From Halobacillus sp. A5 (GTDB taxonomy: Bacteria > Bacillota > Bacilli > Bacillales > Halobacillaceae): DNA of 64,000 nt. Below the pieces are notes generated by a model, which was given only the letters and a program-made list of their open reading frames with translations, made no database searches and was not told the DNA's origin. The stretch lies in contig NZ_JAIZEO010000002.1 of assembly GCF_024189315.1 (NCBI RefSeq), positions 1-64,000 on the forward strand, read 5' to 3'. Positions 11,153-19,875 of the stretch are shown here, in pieces. Within the stretch, counting starts at the first letter, position 1; every line of letters starts with the position of its first letter. The translations under genes were made by a program, and so were the position numbers.

Positions 11153-11322
11153 TTTGATTTCTGAAAAAAGCCCTGCATTTAATAAGGTTGACACAGAACT
11201 GACTTCAAATTATTTTTCTAAAAATTTCGTGAATTACTTACTATTTTAGTAGAAAGTGTCTCATTTTTAAAGGGAAACGCCTAAAGATTAACATAATTAG
11301 TTCTTATTCACCCTTTCCCACG

Positions 11323-11351
11323 TTGACTTAGGCCTATGCGATCCCTATAAT
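11323..11351 (+). promoter_or_regulatory. sigma-A promoter of queF
   Basis: TTGACT (11323-11328) and a perfect TATAAT (11346-11351) are separated by 17 bp. The start would fall near 11358, only about 30 nt before the gene. That leaves no room for a preQ1 riboswitch. Confidence 0.8.
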
Positions 11352-11389
11352 AGACGTGCTGATTAAGATACAAAAGGAGGAGAATTCCT

Positions 11390-11887
11390 TTGACTGGACG
11401 TAAAGATGAACAACTGACTGATTTAACCCTCTTAGGAAATGAAAACAATGAGTACGCTTTTGAATACAATCCGGAGGTGTTGGAGACTTTCGACAACCAG
11501 CATCCCGGACGTGATTATTTTGTCAAATTTAACTGCCCTGAATTTACGACATTATGTCCTAAAACGGGTCAGCCTGATTTCGCCACCATTTACATCAGCT
11601 ACATTCCTGAAATTAAAATGGTAGAAAGCAAATCATTAAAGCTTTATTTATTCAGCTTTAGAAATCACGGGGATTTCCATGAAGACAGCGTCAATACCAT
11701 TATGAATGACCTCATTCAGTTGATGGATCCCCGTTATATTGAAGTGTGGGGGAAATTCACACCAAGAGGCGGCATATCGATTGATCCGTACTGCAACTAC
11801 GGAAAGCCGGGTACGAAATATGAAGAAATGGCTGTTCACCGCTTAATGAATCATGACCTTTACCCTGAAAAGATTGATAACCGTTAA
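11390..11887 (+). CDS. queF: NADPH-dependent 7-cyano-7-deazaguanine reductase
   Basis: This 165-aa tunnelling-fold enzyme has the catalytic motif [12 protein letters not shown] (Cys56, Asp63) and the QueF NADPH motif ESKSLK (79-84). It reduces preQ0 to preQ1 in queuosine biosynthesis. TTG at 11390 follows AAAGGAGGAG with normal spacing. It stands alone, without queC, queD or queE nearby. Confidence 0.95.
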   Translation: MTGRKDEQLTDLTLLGNENNEYAFEYNPEVLETFDNQHPGRDYFVKFNCPEFTTLCPKTGQPDFATIYISYIPEIKMVESKSLKLYLFSFRNHGDFHEDSVNTIMNDLIQLMDPRYIEVWGKFTPRGGISIDPYCNYGKPGTKYEEMAVHRLMNHDLYPEKIDNR

Positions 11888-11918
11888 AAAAAGATCTCCC
11901 ACGCCGGGAGATCTTTTG
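11888..11918. terminator. bidirectional terminator between queF and the aldehyde dehydrogenase gene
   Basis: AAGATCTCCC (11891-11900) pairs perfectly with GGGAGATCTT (11906-11915), flanked by A and T runs. The two genes are convergent. Confidence 0.8.
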
Positions 11919-11920
11919 TA

Positions 11921-13372
11921 TTAATTCTTCTTATTGTTATATTGCATATATACAACCTGAGTAACAAGGAAGTCTTCCATCCCATGTTTGCCATCGGCTC
12001 CGCCAAGACCTGACTTACGCATACCAGCGTGATAGCCCTGAACAGCTTCGAAGTTCTCGCGGTTTACAAACGTTTCTCCAAATTTAAGCTCGTTTACAAC
12101 CCGCATCGCTTCATTTAAATCCTCAGTATAAACAGAAGAGGACAAGCCGAATTCGGTGTCATTTCCTCGTTCAATCGCTTCATCTAATGTCTTATACGTC
12201 GTAATTGGAATAACAGGACCGAAAATCTCCTCCTGCATAATAGCAGAATCATGTGTCACATTGGTAAGAATGGTCGGCTTGTAATAAAAGCCTTTCTCAA
12301 GTGGAGCCCGCTCTCCTCCTATAACTACCTGAGCTCCTGCTTTTACTGCGTCATTCACCATACCTTCCACTTCTTCGAGACGGTCCTTACTGACAAGAGG
12401 ACCCACATCGGCCTCTTTATTTTCTCGGGGGTCATCAATGGTCAGCTGTTCAAACGATTGCTTCAGCTTATCAATTAGTTCATCCGCTACACTTTCGTGA
12501 ACATATACACGTTCAGCATTCGTACAAGCCTGACCGTTGTTGGCAAGACGCGACGTCGTTATGCTTTCAACAGCAACATTAAGGTCAGCATTTGCTGTGA
12601 CAATTGCCGGAGCTTTTCCGCCTAGTTCCAGATTCACTTTAGTTATATTCTGAGCGGCAGCTTCCATGACTTTCGTTCCCGCCGGCACACTTCCGGTCAT
12701 AGATACCATCTGTACCTGCTCATGCTTAGCAAGTGCATTTCCGATTTCGGAGCCTGTGCCTGTGATCACGTTATACACGCCTTTAGGAATCTCTTCCATA
12801 GCATCAATAATTTTCGTAAATTCCATCGCTGTATTCGGAGTCTGCTGACTCGGCTTTAACACGATCGTACATCCGGTGACTAAGGCTGTCGCAACCTTTC
12901 TTGCCAGAATAAACACAGGGAAGTTCCAGGGTACTATACCCGCTGTAACCCCGATAGGTTTCTTATAAATATAAATATTCTCGTTGGGACGGTCGCTTGG
13001 AACGATTTCTCCTTCAATTCGACGGGCCCACTCAGACATGTAACGGAAATAATCAATGGCGAGGTCGACTTCTCCACTCGCCAATTCATAATCTTTTCCC
13101 TGCTCTTCTTGAAGCAGTTCAACGAATGTTGCCCGGTTCTTTTCAATTTCATCTCCCAGCTGTCGCACAATCTTTCCACGTTCAATATTTGGAGTCAATT
13201 CCCATTCCTTCTGTGCTTTAAAAGCTGCTTCTACAGCACGGTTCACGTCCTCCGTCGTTCCTTTAGGGGTTCTGGAAATCACTTCTTCTGTAGCAGGATT
13301 AACAATATCAATCCATTCATCACTGCTCGAATTTGTATATTCACCATTTATATAGAGTTTGTGTTCAATCAC
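11921..13372 (-). CDS. aldehyde dehydrogenase (AldA/lactaldehyde dehydrogenase-like)
   Basis: The 483-aa NAD(P)-dependent dehydrogenase has the cofactor segment GIVPWNFPVF, the catalytic Glu motif LELGGKAPAIV and the nucleophile motif NNGQACTNAERV. The Ala-Cys-Thr-Asn-Ala-Glu-Arg-Val context and overall sequence resemble lactaldehyde/glycolaldehyde dehydrogenases (AldA), but substrate cannot be fixed from sequence. GTG at 13372 follows GAGGAGGT. Confidence 0.85.
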   Translation of the reverse strand: MIEHKLYINGEYTNSSSDEWIDIVNPATEEVISRTPKGTTEDVNRAVEAAFKAQKEWELTPNIERGKIVRQLGDEIEKNRATFVELLQEEQGKDYELASGEVDLAIDYFRYMSEWARRIEGEIVPSDRPNENIYIYKKPIGVTAGIVPWNFPVFILARKVATALVTGCTIVLKPSQQTPNTAMEFTKIIDAMEEIPKGVYNVITGTGSEIGNALAKHEQVQMVSMTGSVPAGTKVMEAAAQNITKVNLELGGKAPAIVTANADLNVAVESITTSRLANNGQACTNAERVYVHESVADELIDKLKQSFEQLTIDDPRENKEADVGPLVSKDRLEEVEGMVNDAVKAGAQVVIGGERAPLEKGFYYKPTILTNVTHDSAIMQEEIFGPVIPITTYKTLDEAIERGNDTEFGLSSSVYTEDLNEAMRVVNELKFGETFVNRENFEAVQGYHAGMRKSGLGGADGKHGMEDFLVTQVVYMQYNNKKN

Positions 13373-13499
13373 AATAAAACCTCCTCTTCATACTCAGGGA
13401 ATTGATTCCACTTTTTCCTTTTTTTAAACAATCTAACTAGTTTTACACAGATATAATGAAAATTCGTTATACTAAATAAAAAGCCAGGGAGGACTCTCT

Positions 13500-13691
13500 A
13501 TGAAGAAAGAAAATCAAATGCTTATCATACTTAGTATCATTGGAACGGCAAATGTTGCAGCCGGAATTATTCTATTGGTCATTGTTCAAAATCTATTAGT
13601 CTCCGCCCTGCTGATCGTATCGGGTGCTTTACTTATTGCCGGTGGAATGGCAGACAAAAGTGAACACAAAAAAAGAAAAGGGAGATCGTAG
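13500..13691 (+). CDS. small two-helix membrane protein, unknown
   Basis: The 63-aa protein has two hydrophobic segments (about 8-27 and 29-48) and a basic C-terminus (HKKRKGRS), suggesting an inside-positive hairpin. GGGAGGACT precedes ATG at 13500. I recognise no family. Confidence 0.6.
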   Translation: MKKENQMLIILSIIGTANVAAGIILLVIVQNLLVSALLIVSGALLIAGGMADKSEHKKRKGRS

Positions 13692-13708
13692 TCCCTTTTC
13701 CTGTACCC

Positions 13709-13960
13709 TTACCATTCTAAAACAAAGCCTTTCACTTGTTTGGAGTCACTGGAACCCTGCTTCTGCTGAGCCACAAAATAGGGGTTGTCCTCCTGCAGCT
13801 CATACGAAAGAGTATCGGGCTCTAAATAAAGCTTGTACTCCAGGTCTGTTACCTTATGAAGAGTAATGTCAGCTACAGTCTCCTGATTGTTATCTTCATC
13901 AATTAGCAAAATATCAATTTGATCGTATCCATGACTTATCAGCCGATTTTTTAAATCCAT
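13709..13960 (-). CDS. hypothetical protein, 83 aa
   Basis: This small acidic soluble protein (MDLKNRLISHGYDQIDILLIDED) lacks membrane segments. ATG at 13960 has GGGGG upstream. It is convergent with the preceding small gene. No function can be assigned; the reading frame and ribosome site support a real gene. Confidence 0.55.
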   Translation of the reverse strand: MDLKNRLISHGYDQIDILLIDEDNNQETVADITLHKVTDLEYKLYLEPDTLSYELQEDNPYFVAQQKQGSSDSKQVKGFVLEW

Positions 13961-14042
13961 TATAAAATTCCCCCAAAAGTCTCATAGTCAACTACTACTT
14001 ATATACCCTAATTTGAACTTGTAAAACTAATCTTTACACAAC

Positions 14043-14068
14043 AAAAGCGGGGGATGCTCCCCGCTTTT
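14043..14068 (-). terminator. terminator of the YjcZ-type gene
   Basis: AAAAGCGGGG and CCCCGCTTTT form a perfect stem with a short loop immediately after the small gene. T residues follow on the minus strand. Confidence 0.8.
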
Positions 14069-14069
14069 A

Positions 14070-14174
14070 TTAATAGCCGTATCCGCCTCCGCCAACGTAT
14101 GCTGCACCAATAATAATCAATAATATAAACAGCACAACCAGCAGCGCGAATCCTCCACCATATCCTCCGCTCAT
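14070..14174 (-). CDS. YjcZ-family sporulation protein, 34 aa
   Basis: Translation from ATG at 14174 gives [20 protein letters not shown] followed by [14 protein letters not shown]. It has a Gly/Tyr-rich start, one hydrophobic helix and a Gly/Tyr-rich end. This is the hallmark of the tiny YjcZ-family proteins found in spores of bacilli. GAGAGGGGG precedes the start and a strong terminator follows the stop. Confidence 0.85.
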   Translation of the reverse strand: MSGGYGGGFALLVVLFILLIIIGAAYVGGGGYGY

Positions 14175-14280
14175 ATCGAGTACCCCCTCTCCATACTTTC
14201 CTTACTACGTTATGTAAAAGAAAGTAACAGGTAAGGGCGTTTGCGGAGTTCCTGAAATATTTTAGGATAGCCTCAATTTT

Positions 14281-14940
14281 TTACACTACGAGAAAAACCC
14301 TTCGAAAAGCAAGCCAGGCAAAATATAAAGCTTGAGCAAAAAACAGAACTCCAAATATAGGAGCTGGCGCAAACGGAATTATTCTGGCAAGGTTTGCTGC
14401 ATCACCTGCTTGAGATGGAGAGAAAAAGCTTAGCAGCATAATTTCAAAAGCGCTGCTGACAGCTTCGACCATAATTAAGCAGGCGATAAATACGAGTACG
14501 TACTGAACAAGCGTTTGCTGTCCCATCCGTAACAACCAGATAAAGCCGGCTCCAAATGTAACGATCCAGAACACTCCATATAAATTGCGGACCCAGAATA
14601 GTACATTAATAATCAGAAGGGCTAATAAAATGTAGACCATCCAACGGTAGTGCCCTTTTATGATAAGGTAGAAAAAGAAAAAACCCATAAAAGAAGCAAA
14701 CACGTAGCCTGACAGACTTGTTAACAGCTGACTGATCCACGAGGCATGACCCGTCATCGTAACCCCTGAAGTATTAGGAAATAGTGAAATGTTCCTAACT
14801 TCACCGCCTGTTATAAGAGCAGTCAGCGAGTGGCCGGTTTCATGAATCATTGTATTTATCATAGCAAAGTACTTTCCGAATATAGGAGCTTGAGTAAGCA
14901 TAAACGCCAGAATGAGACTGATGATAATTTGAAGCTTCAC
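14281..14940 (-). CDS. M50-family-like membrane metallopeptidase
   Basis: The 219-aa protein has several hydrophobic segments and a zinc motif HETGH (His33, Glu34, His37). Then comes ITGGEVRNISLFPNTSGVT, typical of the M50B-like group that includes uncharacterised Firmicutes membrane proteins. Site-2-protease-type cleavage is possible but not proven, and no target is evident. ATG at 14940; monocistronic. Confidence 0.7.
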   Translation of the reverse strand: MKLQIIISLILAFMLTQAPIFGKYFAMINTMIHETGHSLTALITGGEVRNISLFPNTSGVTMTGHASWISQLLTSLSGYVFASFMGFFFFYLIIKGHYRWMVYILLALLIINVLFWVRNLYGVFWIVTFGAGFIWLLRMGQQTLVQYVLVFIACLIMVEAVSSAFEIMLLSFFSPSQAGDAANLARIIPFAPAPIFGVLFFAQALYFAWLAFRRVFLVV

Positions 14941-15037
14941 TATAGTAACTCCCTTCTCTACTACGTATCATAATCTATTTTACTTGCCTTTTCTCCATTC
15001 GTATAATGAATATAATTAATCAACGAGGAGACCTGTT

Positions 15038-15793
15038 ATGTATACGAAAATCATTGGAGTTTGTTTCATTGCGCTGCTCGTTCTAACAGGCTGCAGCCAG
15101 GAAGACGAAAAAACAGAGATTACAATTTCAGCAGCGGCCAGCATGAAGGATGCGTTAGATGAAATTATAGAAGAATACGAGAATGATCACGATGTATCCA
15201 TAACACTGAATTCAGGAAGCTCCGGCAGACTTGCCCAGCAGATTCAACAAGGGGCACCAGTTGATTTAATTATTTCCGCCAATGAACAATGGACCCGCCG
15301 GTTAGCAGACGGTCAGCATATTCAATCAGAGACCGAAACCACAATAGCAGACAATTCACTCGTCTTAATTGCCCACGCTGACAAGGAGAGCTTAATCGAC
15401 GAATTAGAACAACTCACAACAGAAGAAGACACAGATATTGTTATGGGCGATCCGGAAAGCGCACCAGCAGGAAATTATGCTAAGCAGTCGCTCCAGCATA
15501 TCGGCATTTGGGATGATATTTCAGAACAACTCATTTACTCTAATGATGTGAGACAAGCCCTTACTTACGTAGAATCTCAAAACGCAGATTACGGACTCGT
15601 TTACGCCAGTGACGCTCTTATCTCTGACCAAGTACAAGTCATCGAAGAAATTGATTCAACTACGCATGACCCCATCGTTTATCCAGCGGCAATCACTGGT
15701 CAGAGCAGCAATCAGGATACTGCTGAGGACTTTTTAAACTATTTAAAAACGGAGCGTTCACAAGAAATCTTTAAATCTTATGGATTCAGCTAG
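15038..15793 (+). CDS. modA: molybdate ABC transporter substrate-binding lipoprotein
   Basis: The 251-aa protein has a lipoprotein signal with lipobox VLTGC (Cys19), then a ModA-type binding domain (ITISAAASMKDALDEI, SGSSGRLAQQIQQGAPVDLIISA). It captures molybdate or tungstate outside the membrane for ModBC. GAGGAGA precedes ATG at 15038. It is the first gene of a tight modABC operon. Confidence 0.93.
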   Translation: MYTKIIGVCFIALLVLTGCSQEDEKTEITISAAASMKDALDEIIEEYENDHDVSITLNSGSSGRLAQQIQQGAPVDLIISANEQWTRRLADGQHIQSETETTIADNSLVLIAHADKESLIDELEQLTTEEDTDIVMGDPESAPAGNYAKQSLQHIGIWDDISEQLIYSNDVRQALTYVESQNADYGLVYASDALISDQVQVIEEIDSTTHDPIVYPAAITGQSSNQDTAEDFLNYLKTERSQEIFKSYGFS

Positions 15794-15810
15794 AATAGGA
15801 CGGATAAGAC

Positions 15811-16488
15811 ATGAGTTCTTCACCATTAATTCTATCATTACAAACAGCAAGTATTGCCACAATCATTGTATTTATATCTGGAATTGCAGCGGCAAGATTG
15901 ATCAGCCGGAAATTATTTCCCGGGAAAAGTATAATTGAGTCCATACTTTTACTTCCTATGGTTCTGCCCCCGACCGTTATAGGATTTGGTTTATTGTATT
16001 TATTCGGAAATAATGGACCAATAGGCCGCCTGTTAGTGGAATGGTTTGGCATTCAAGTAGTTTTTTCCTGGCTAGGAGTGGTTATAGCTGCTATTGTCGT
16101 GTCCTTCCCGCTTATGTATCAGAGTGCTTCCGCATCATTCCAAAATTATGATCCTCAAATCGAAAAAGCAGCGTTAACCCTTGGCGCCTCTAAATGGAAA
16201 GTTTTCTTTACGATTTCCTTTCCGCTCGCCTGGCCCGGATTATTAGCAGGTACTGTCTTAACGTTTGCCCGGGCTTTAGGAGAGTTCGGAGCCACCTTAA
16301 TGCTTGCAGGTTATATCCCAGGTAAAACCGACACTATACCTTTAGCCATCTATTTCGCAGTGGAATCAGGCCGTATGGACGAAGCCCGCCTTTGGGTGAT
16401 TGTGATCCTTATTCTCGGATTCAGTTCAATTCTTTGGTTAAATTGGTGGAGCAAACGAAATATTCTAAGCTTTAAAAGCGATAAATAA
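15811..16488 (+). CDS. modB: molybdate ABC transporter permease
   Basis: The 225-aa integral membrane protein has about five helices and the ABC permease EAA loop (EKAALTLGASKWKVFFTISFPLAWPG). It lies 17 bp after modA and 13 bp before modC. It forms the molybdate channel with ModC. Confidence 0.93.
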   Translation: MSSSPLILSLQTASIATIIVFISGIAAARLISRKLFPGKSIIESILLLPMVLPPTVIGFGLLYLFGNNGPIGRLLVEWFGIQVVFSWLGVVIAAIVVSFPLMYQSASASFQNYDPQIEKAALTLGASKWKVFFTISFPLAWPGLLAGTVLTFARALGEFGATLMLAGYIPGKTDTIPLAIYFAVESGRMDEARLWVIVILILGFSSILWLNWWSKRNILSFKSDK

Positions 16489-16501
16489 GGAGCCCTTCGT
16501 A

Positions 16502-17116
16502 ATGTTAAATGTTCAACTAGAGAAGAAGTTATCCCACTTCAACTTAGATATTACGTTTCAAGTGAATAATGAGACCGTCATTTTGTTCGGGCCTTCAGGT
16601 TCTGGCAAAACAACAATCTTAAATTGTATTGCCGGCTTGAGCGTCCCTGATCAAGGAAATATTTCCTTAAATAACAACCTCCTGACCAGGAACAAGCAGA
16701 CGCTCGTCCCCACTCAACGAAGAAAAACAGGGTATGTATTTCAGGATTATGCCCTTTTTCCTCATAAGACAATCGGGGACAACATTCGCTACGGCTCTCA
16801 GGATAAACTGCTTATTCAACACTTACTCCGCATTCTAAAAATTGATCACTTAGTTTCCAAGTATCCTCATCAAATATCCGGCGGAGAAAAACAGCGCACT
16901 GCCTTAGCCCGCGCCCTGGCCGCTAAGCCCAGTGTTTTGCTATTAGATGAACCCTTCTCCTCCCTCGATGAAAAAACTAAATATAATTGTCAACAGGAAC
17001 TGCTGCGCTTAAAAAAAGAATGGATGATTCCAGTCGTGCTTGTAACGCACGATCGTAGTGAAGCTGAGCAGCTTGGAGACCGTATACTTTCCCTCGAAAA
17101 AGGAAAAATAAAATAG
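16502..17116 (+). CDS. modC: molybdate ABC transporter ATPase (short form)
   Basis: The 204-aa nucleotide-binding domain has Walker A GPSGSGKT (30-37), signature ISGGEKQ and Walker B LLLDEPFSSLD. It is shorter than classical ModC of about 350 aa: the C-terminal molybdate-binding (Mop) domain is absent. Regulation by the cargo through that domain is therefore lost or lies elsewhere. AAGGAG precedes ATG. Confidence 0.9.
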   Translation: MLNVQLEKKLSHFNLDITFQVNNETVILFGPSGSGKTTILNCIAGLSVPDQGNISLNNNLLTRNKQTLVPTQRRKTGYVFQDYALFPHKTIGDNIRYGSQDKLLIQHLLRILKIDHLVSKYPHQISGGEKQRTALARALAAKPSVLLLDEPFSSLDEKTKYNCQQELLRLKKEWMIPVVLVTHDRSEAEQLGDRILSLEKGKIK

Positions 17117-17221
17117 TTAAACGTCTTATTTCTATTTTTGGAAAAGTATTGAAAACCCATAAGAGTTTCGTTAGGATTTACAATAGAGACTTTTTTACTA
17201 TCTCATAAAGGGGTGAATCTC

Positions 17222-17446
17222 GTGAAATCATCATGGACATCGAACAAATACATACGCTTTATTTTCAAATGGGTCATGATTGCTGTCACCTGTGCCATGA
17301 TACTAATAGGCGCCGTAGTAGCTTATCTTTTTATTGCAGATATGTTTTATAAAGAAGATGATGATAACTTAAATGAAAATGGAGAACTTTCCATGTTGAA
17401 AAAGGAGGACACATCTATTGAGTACGACGTTGAAATGGGCTATTAG
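17222..17446 (+). CDS. small membrane protein, unknown (pair member 1)
   Basis: This protein of about 74 aa has one hydrophobic segment (about residues 14-40) and an acidic C-terminal tail. GTG at 17222 has AAAGGGGTG at good spacing; another GTG at 17213 would lie inside that ribosome site. It overlaps the next gene by 29 bp, which suggests translational coupling. No family is recognised. Confidence 0.6.
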   Translation: MKSSWTSNKYIRFIFKWVMIAVTCAMILIGAVVAYLFIADMFYKEDDDNLNENGELSMLKKEDTSIEYDVEMGY

Positions 17447-17945
17447 TGTACTGGCTGTTCTATTTATTTTAACAGCTGTCGGAGCGGCACTGTTAATGCA
17501 GTTCACCAGTGGTCAAAGCGAAGAAGTTGACCAACAGGAGATTAAAGAAACATTTAATCAATCAGAAGGCGAAGATGGAGAAGAAGCGGAATCAGCAGAT
17601 GAGATGAGCTTTGAAGGTTCTGTCCCGGATTTTGTCGCCGAAGCCCATAATTTTTATAATAAAACGCTCGGCTGGGGAAATGATTCTTCTTTAGATGAAG
17701 ATTTACAATTAGAGTTTGCTGCACTTATAGAAACATATTTTAATGAAAATTCTACAGATGAAATTGCAGAAGAAGATATTGACCAAATCGTTCAGTTAGC
17801 ATCAGGCCTTTCCGCCACTTCAAATTTCAATGATGATGTCATTGAACTTCATCGCTATTTTCATGATTTAGATATAGCCATAAATGATTACTCCGATTAC
17901 GATAAAGTGTGGGGAGTCACAGAAACCTACGGAAGTGGAAATTGA
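17418..17945 (+). CDS. membrane-anchored acidic extracytoplasmic protein, unknown (pair member 2)
   Basis: The 175-aa protein has one N-terminal membrane anchor (about 5-28). An acidic linker (SEGEDGEEAESADE) and a folded-looking domain follow, with the segment VPDFVAEAHNFYNKTLGWG. TTG at 17418 follows AAAGGAGG. The acid-rich outside part fits a halophile. Function unknown; coupled to the preceding gene. Confidence 0.65.
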   Translation: MSTTLKWAISVLAVLFILTAVGAALLMQFTSGQSEEVDQQEIKETFNQSEGEDGEEAESADEMSFEGSVPDFVAEAHNFYNKTLGWGNDSSLDEDLQLEFAALIETYFNENSTDEIAEEDIDQIVQLASGLSATSNFNDDVIELHRYFHDLDIAINDYSDYDKVWGVTETYGSGN

Positions 17946-17970
17946 GCTGAGCCCCAGTAAAACTGAGGGC
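17946..17970 (+). terminator. hairpin after the coupled gene pair
   Basis: GAGCCCCAGT and ACTGAGGGCTC form a near-perfect stem followed by a weak T/A tract, just past the stop at 17945. Confidence 0.5.
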
Positions 17971-17981
17971 TCTATATATGA

Positions 17982-18812
17982 TTATTTAACGGTAACATAT
18001 TTCTCATGAGCAGTAATATAAAATACGGATCCTTTGGAATTTTTAACTTTATATTGGTCAGAACCATTGACGGATAAACGGTCGATAATAGAAGGAAATC
18101 CTATACCCTTCTGCACATACCCCGCAACATCCTCATCCTTCCAGGAAGGAGCCGCATAGAATCTCAGGTTCCCCTCATGTATGGATTCTATCCGTCGTCC
18201 TTTAAATGAAGCTTCTTTTGATTTTCCCTCTTTATAGTTCATATTAAAATATTCACATATGCCTTTTGCATGCTCAATAGCAGTTTCTTTATGAAAGGCC
18301 GGGTTAAGCATAAGCAGTGCTTCATCCGGGTGATCCATAAATCCGCATTCTGTTAATACAGCAGGCATCGACGTTTCCCGCAGTACAAAGAAATCCGCTT
18401 CCTTTATCCCTCTATAATTCTGCTTCGTTCCCTGCTTAAGCGCTGCACCGATTGAACGTGCTAAACGTCCAGCTTCTTTATTTAAATGGCCAGGATATAC
18501 ATACAGCTCGATGCCACCAGGGTTTGGTCCTTTAAAGGTCCCATCATACGCATTATAATGAATCGATACATAAGCATCAGCACCTGCTCGATTAGCTCTG
18601 TTCGTTCTAGTTGAAAGCGGGGTATCATGATCTGTAGAAGCCACAAGTAAGGTTTGAAACCCACATTTTTTTAACAATACGTTTAATTCATCCACTACTC
18701 TGCGATTAAACTCATTTTCTTTTATTCTTCTATTCATACTTAAAATATAAGGCGACTGCTTACCTTTTGTATTCATTCCATGACCATCATCCAGCGCAAT
18801 TAAGAAACTCAA
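17982..18812 (-). CDS. N-acetylmuramoyl-L-alanine amidase (Amidase_3)
   Basis: The protein of about 276 aa begins SFLIALDDGHGMNTKGK. It has the Amidase_3 zinc ligands (HG in DDGHG, and SIHYNAY) and the late ETSMPAVLTECGFMDHPDE motif. A C-terminal region (about 200-276) may be an SH3-like wall-binding domain. It cleaves the bond between muramic acid and the stem peptide. TTG at 18812 with GGAGAGG is chosen, although the frame is open to 18992. There is no signal peptide, so export probably needs a holin or lysis, as in phage endolysins and CwlC-type enzymes. It is divergent from an Xre regulator. Confidence 0.8.
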   Translation of the reverse strand: MSFLIALDDGHGMNTKGKQSPYILSMNRRIKENEFNRRVVDELNVLLKKCGFQTLLVASTDHDTPLSTRTNRANRAGADAYVSIHYNAYDGTFKGPNPGGIELYVYPGHLNKEAGRLARSIGAALKQGTKQNYRGIKEADFFVLRETSMPAVLTECGFMDHPDEALLMLNPAFHKETAIEHAKGICEYFNMNYKEGKSKEASFKGRRIESIHEGNLRFYAAPSWKDEDVAGYVQKGIGFPSIIDRLSVNGSDQYKVKNSKGSVFYITAHEKYVTVK

Positions 18813-18842
18813 AATATATCCTCTCCTCCACAATAAATTCCG

Positions 18843-18942
18843 CGTTACGCGTAACGGTTGTTTACAATTATATTTGCGCATTATGCATAAGTCAATATAA
18901 AAATAAACTATACGCGTAAAATATTTTGCGTATTGTGTAATT
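18843..18942. promoter_or_regulatory. operator array between the amidase and Xre regulator genes
   Basis: Four related elements occur in 100 bp. A perfect palindrome CGTTACGCGTAACG lies at 18843-18856 and TTGCGCATTATGCATAA at 18874-18890. TACGCGTA lies at 18911-18918 and TTGCGTATTGTGTAA at 18925-18939. Both divergent promoters must lie here, so the Xre protein probably binds these sites to control itself and the amidase (inference). Confidence 0.6.
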
Positions 18943-18982
18943 ATAGTATGATAGAGTAAACCTAACGATGAAGGTGAATGAA

Positions 18983-19330
18983 ATGAATGCACTAGGTGAG
19001 AGACTTAAAGAAGCTCGGCAGAGGAAAGGCTGGAGCCAGACTCATGTCTGTGACAAGTTAAAGATCTCGAATTCCAGGCTCTCAGGGTATGAGAGGAATT
19101 ACCGCGAACCGGATACAAAGATGCTGACGACGCTGGCTTCTCTCTATCAAGTCTCTATTGACTGGCTGACAGGGCTTTCAGATGAGCCAGGCCACAGCTT
19201 GAATGGAAGAAAAAAAGCCCCCTCTTTTAAAAATAAAGAACTTCAAAGCTGGTACGAAAATTTACCGTTTGAGAATGAGAAAGACCTTAACAAGCTGAAA
19301 AAAATATGGGATATTCTATCAAGCCAATGA
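18983..19330 (+). CDS. Xre-family transcriptional regulator
   Basis: The 115-aa protein has an N-terminal helix-turn-helix (LKEARQRKGWSQTHVCDKLKISNSRLSGYERNYREP in pieces, about residues 6-40) and a C-terminal tail. It resembles the ImmR/SinR-type repressors of bacilli and phages. ATG at 18983 has AAGGTG at proper distance, so it is preferred to ATG at 18968. It is divergent from the amidase across an operator array, which indicates local regulation. Confidence 0.85.
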   Translation: MNALGERLKEARQRKGWSQTHVCDKLKISNSRLSGYERNYREPDTKMLTTLASLYQVSIDWLTGLSDEPGHSLNGRKKAPSFKNKELQSWYENLPFENEKDLNKLKKIWDILSSQ

Positions 19331-19364
19331 AAAAGCTGAATCTTAAATTAGATTCAGCTTTTTC
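19328..19364 (+). terminator. terminator of the Xre regulator gene
   Basis: AAAAGCTGAATCT pairs perfectly with AGATTCAGCTTTT, followed by T residues. The A-run upstream allows use in the other direction too. Confidence 0.8.
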
Positions 19365-19388
19365 CCTCAGATTAAATACGGGGAAGAT

Positions 19389-19688
19389 TTACTCCTTTTC
19401 TCGATCTTCTTTAGACGATTTTGTAAAACCATCTCGGCGGTTCACGATTTCAAATAATCCAGTGCCTGATAACCCGGCTCCTGCCCCCGCCCATAATCGC
19501 AGGACAAGATCCATATCTGTCAGCGGGTACGCCAATGATCCAAGTAGTAAACCTGTCCCTACACTGAGTAAGGGAACATAATTTTTTGGAAGCGGTATCG
19601 TTCGTTTAATCACTTCCACACTTCCTACAACGAAAGGGCTTAGAACTGTTACAAAAAGCAGCAGCTCCTGCATTATTTCATGCTCCAA
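19389..19688 (-). CDS. holin-like protein (phage A118 holin type)
   Basis: The protein of about 99 aa has two or three hydrophobic helices and the pattern PLPKNYVPLLSVGTGLLLGSLAYPL followed by RLWAGAGAGLSGTG. This resembles the Listeria phage A118 holin family. It ends in a charged tail. TTG at 19688 is chosen for the GGAGGGG site seven bases upstream; ATG at 19673 is an alternative. It lies beside the amidase and Xre genes, forming what looks like a domesticated lysis cassette. Confidence 0.7.
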   Translation of the reverse strand: MEHEIMQELLLFVTVLSPFVVGSVEVIKRTIPLPKNYVPLLSVGTGLLLGSLAYPLTDMDLVLRLWAGAGAGLSGTGLFEIVNRRDGFTKSSKEDREKE

Positions 19689-19875
19689 GAGACCACCCCT
19701 CCCAAAAAAAAAGACCCGGTACAAAGAACTGATTCCTAAACCACCTCTATACCAGACCTTATAGTAGTATAGTACGCATGATAGAAAGAGAGGTGATACC
19801 ATTTGTCACCTTTTGTCATTATTTTAAAAGAAGCGGGTATATGATCATAGAGCCAAGCTATTACGGGAGGTTATT

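Noticed and set aside
11352-11389. preQ1 riboswitch upstream of queF
   Set aside because: The promoter leaves only about 30 nt of leader, and no preQ1 fold is visible.
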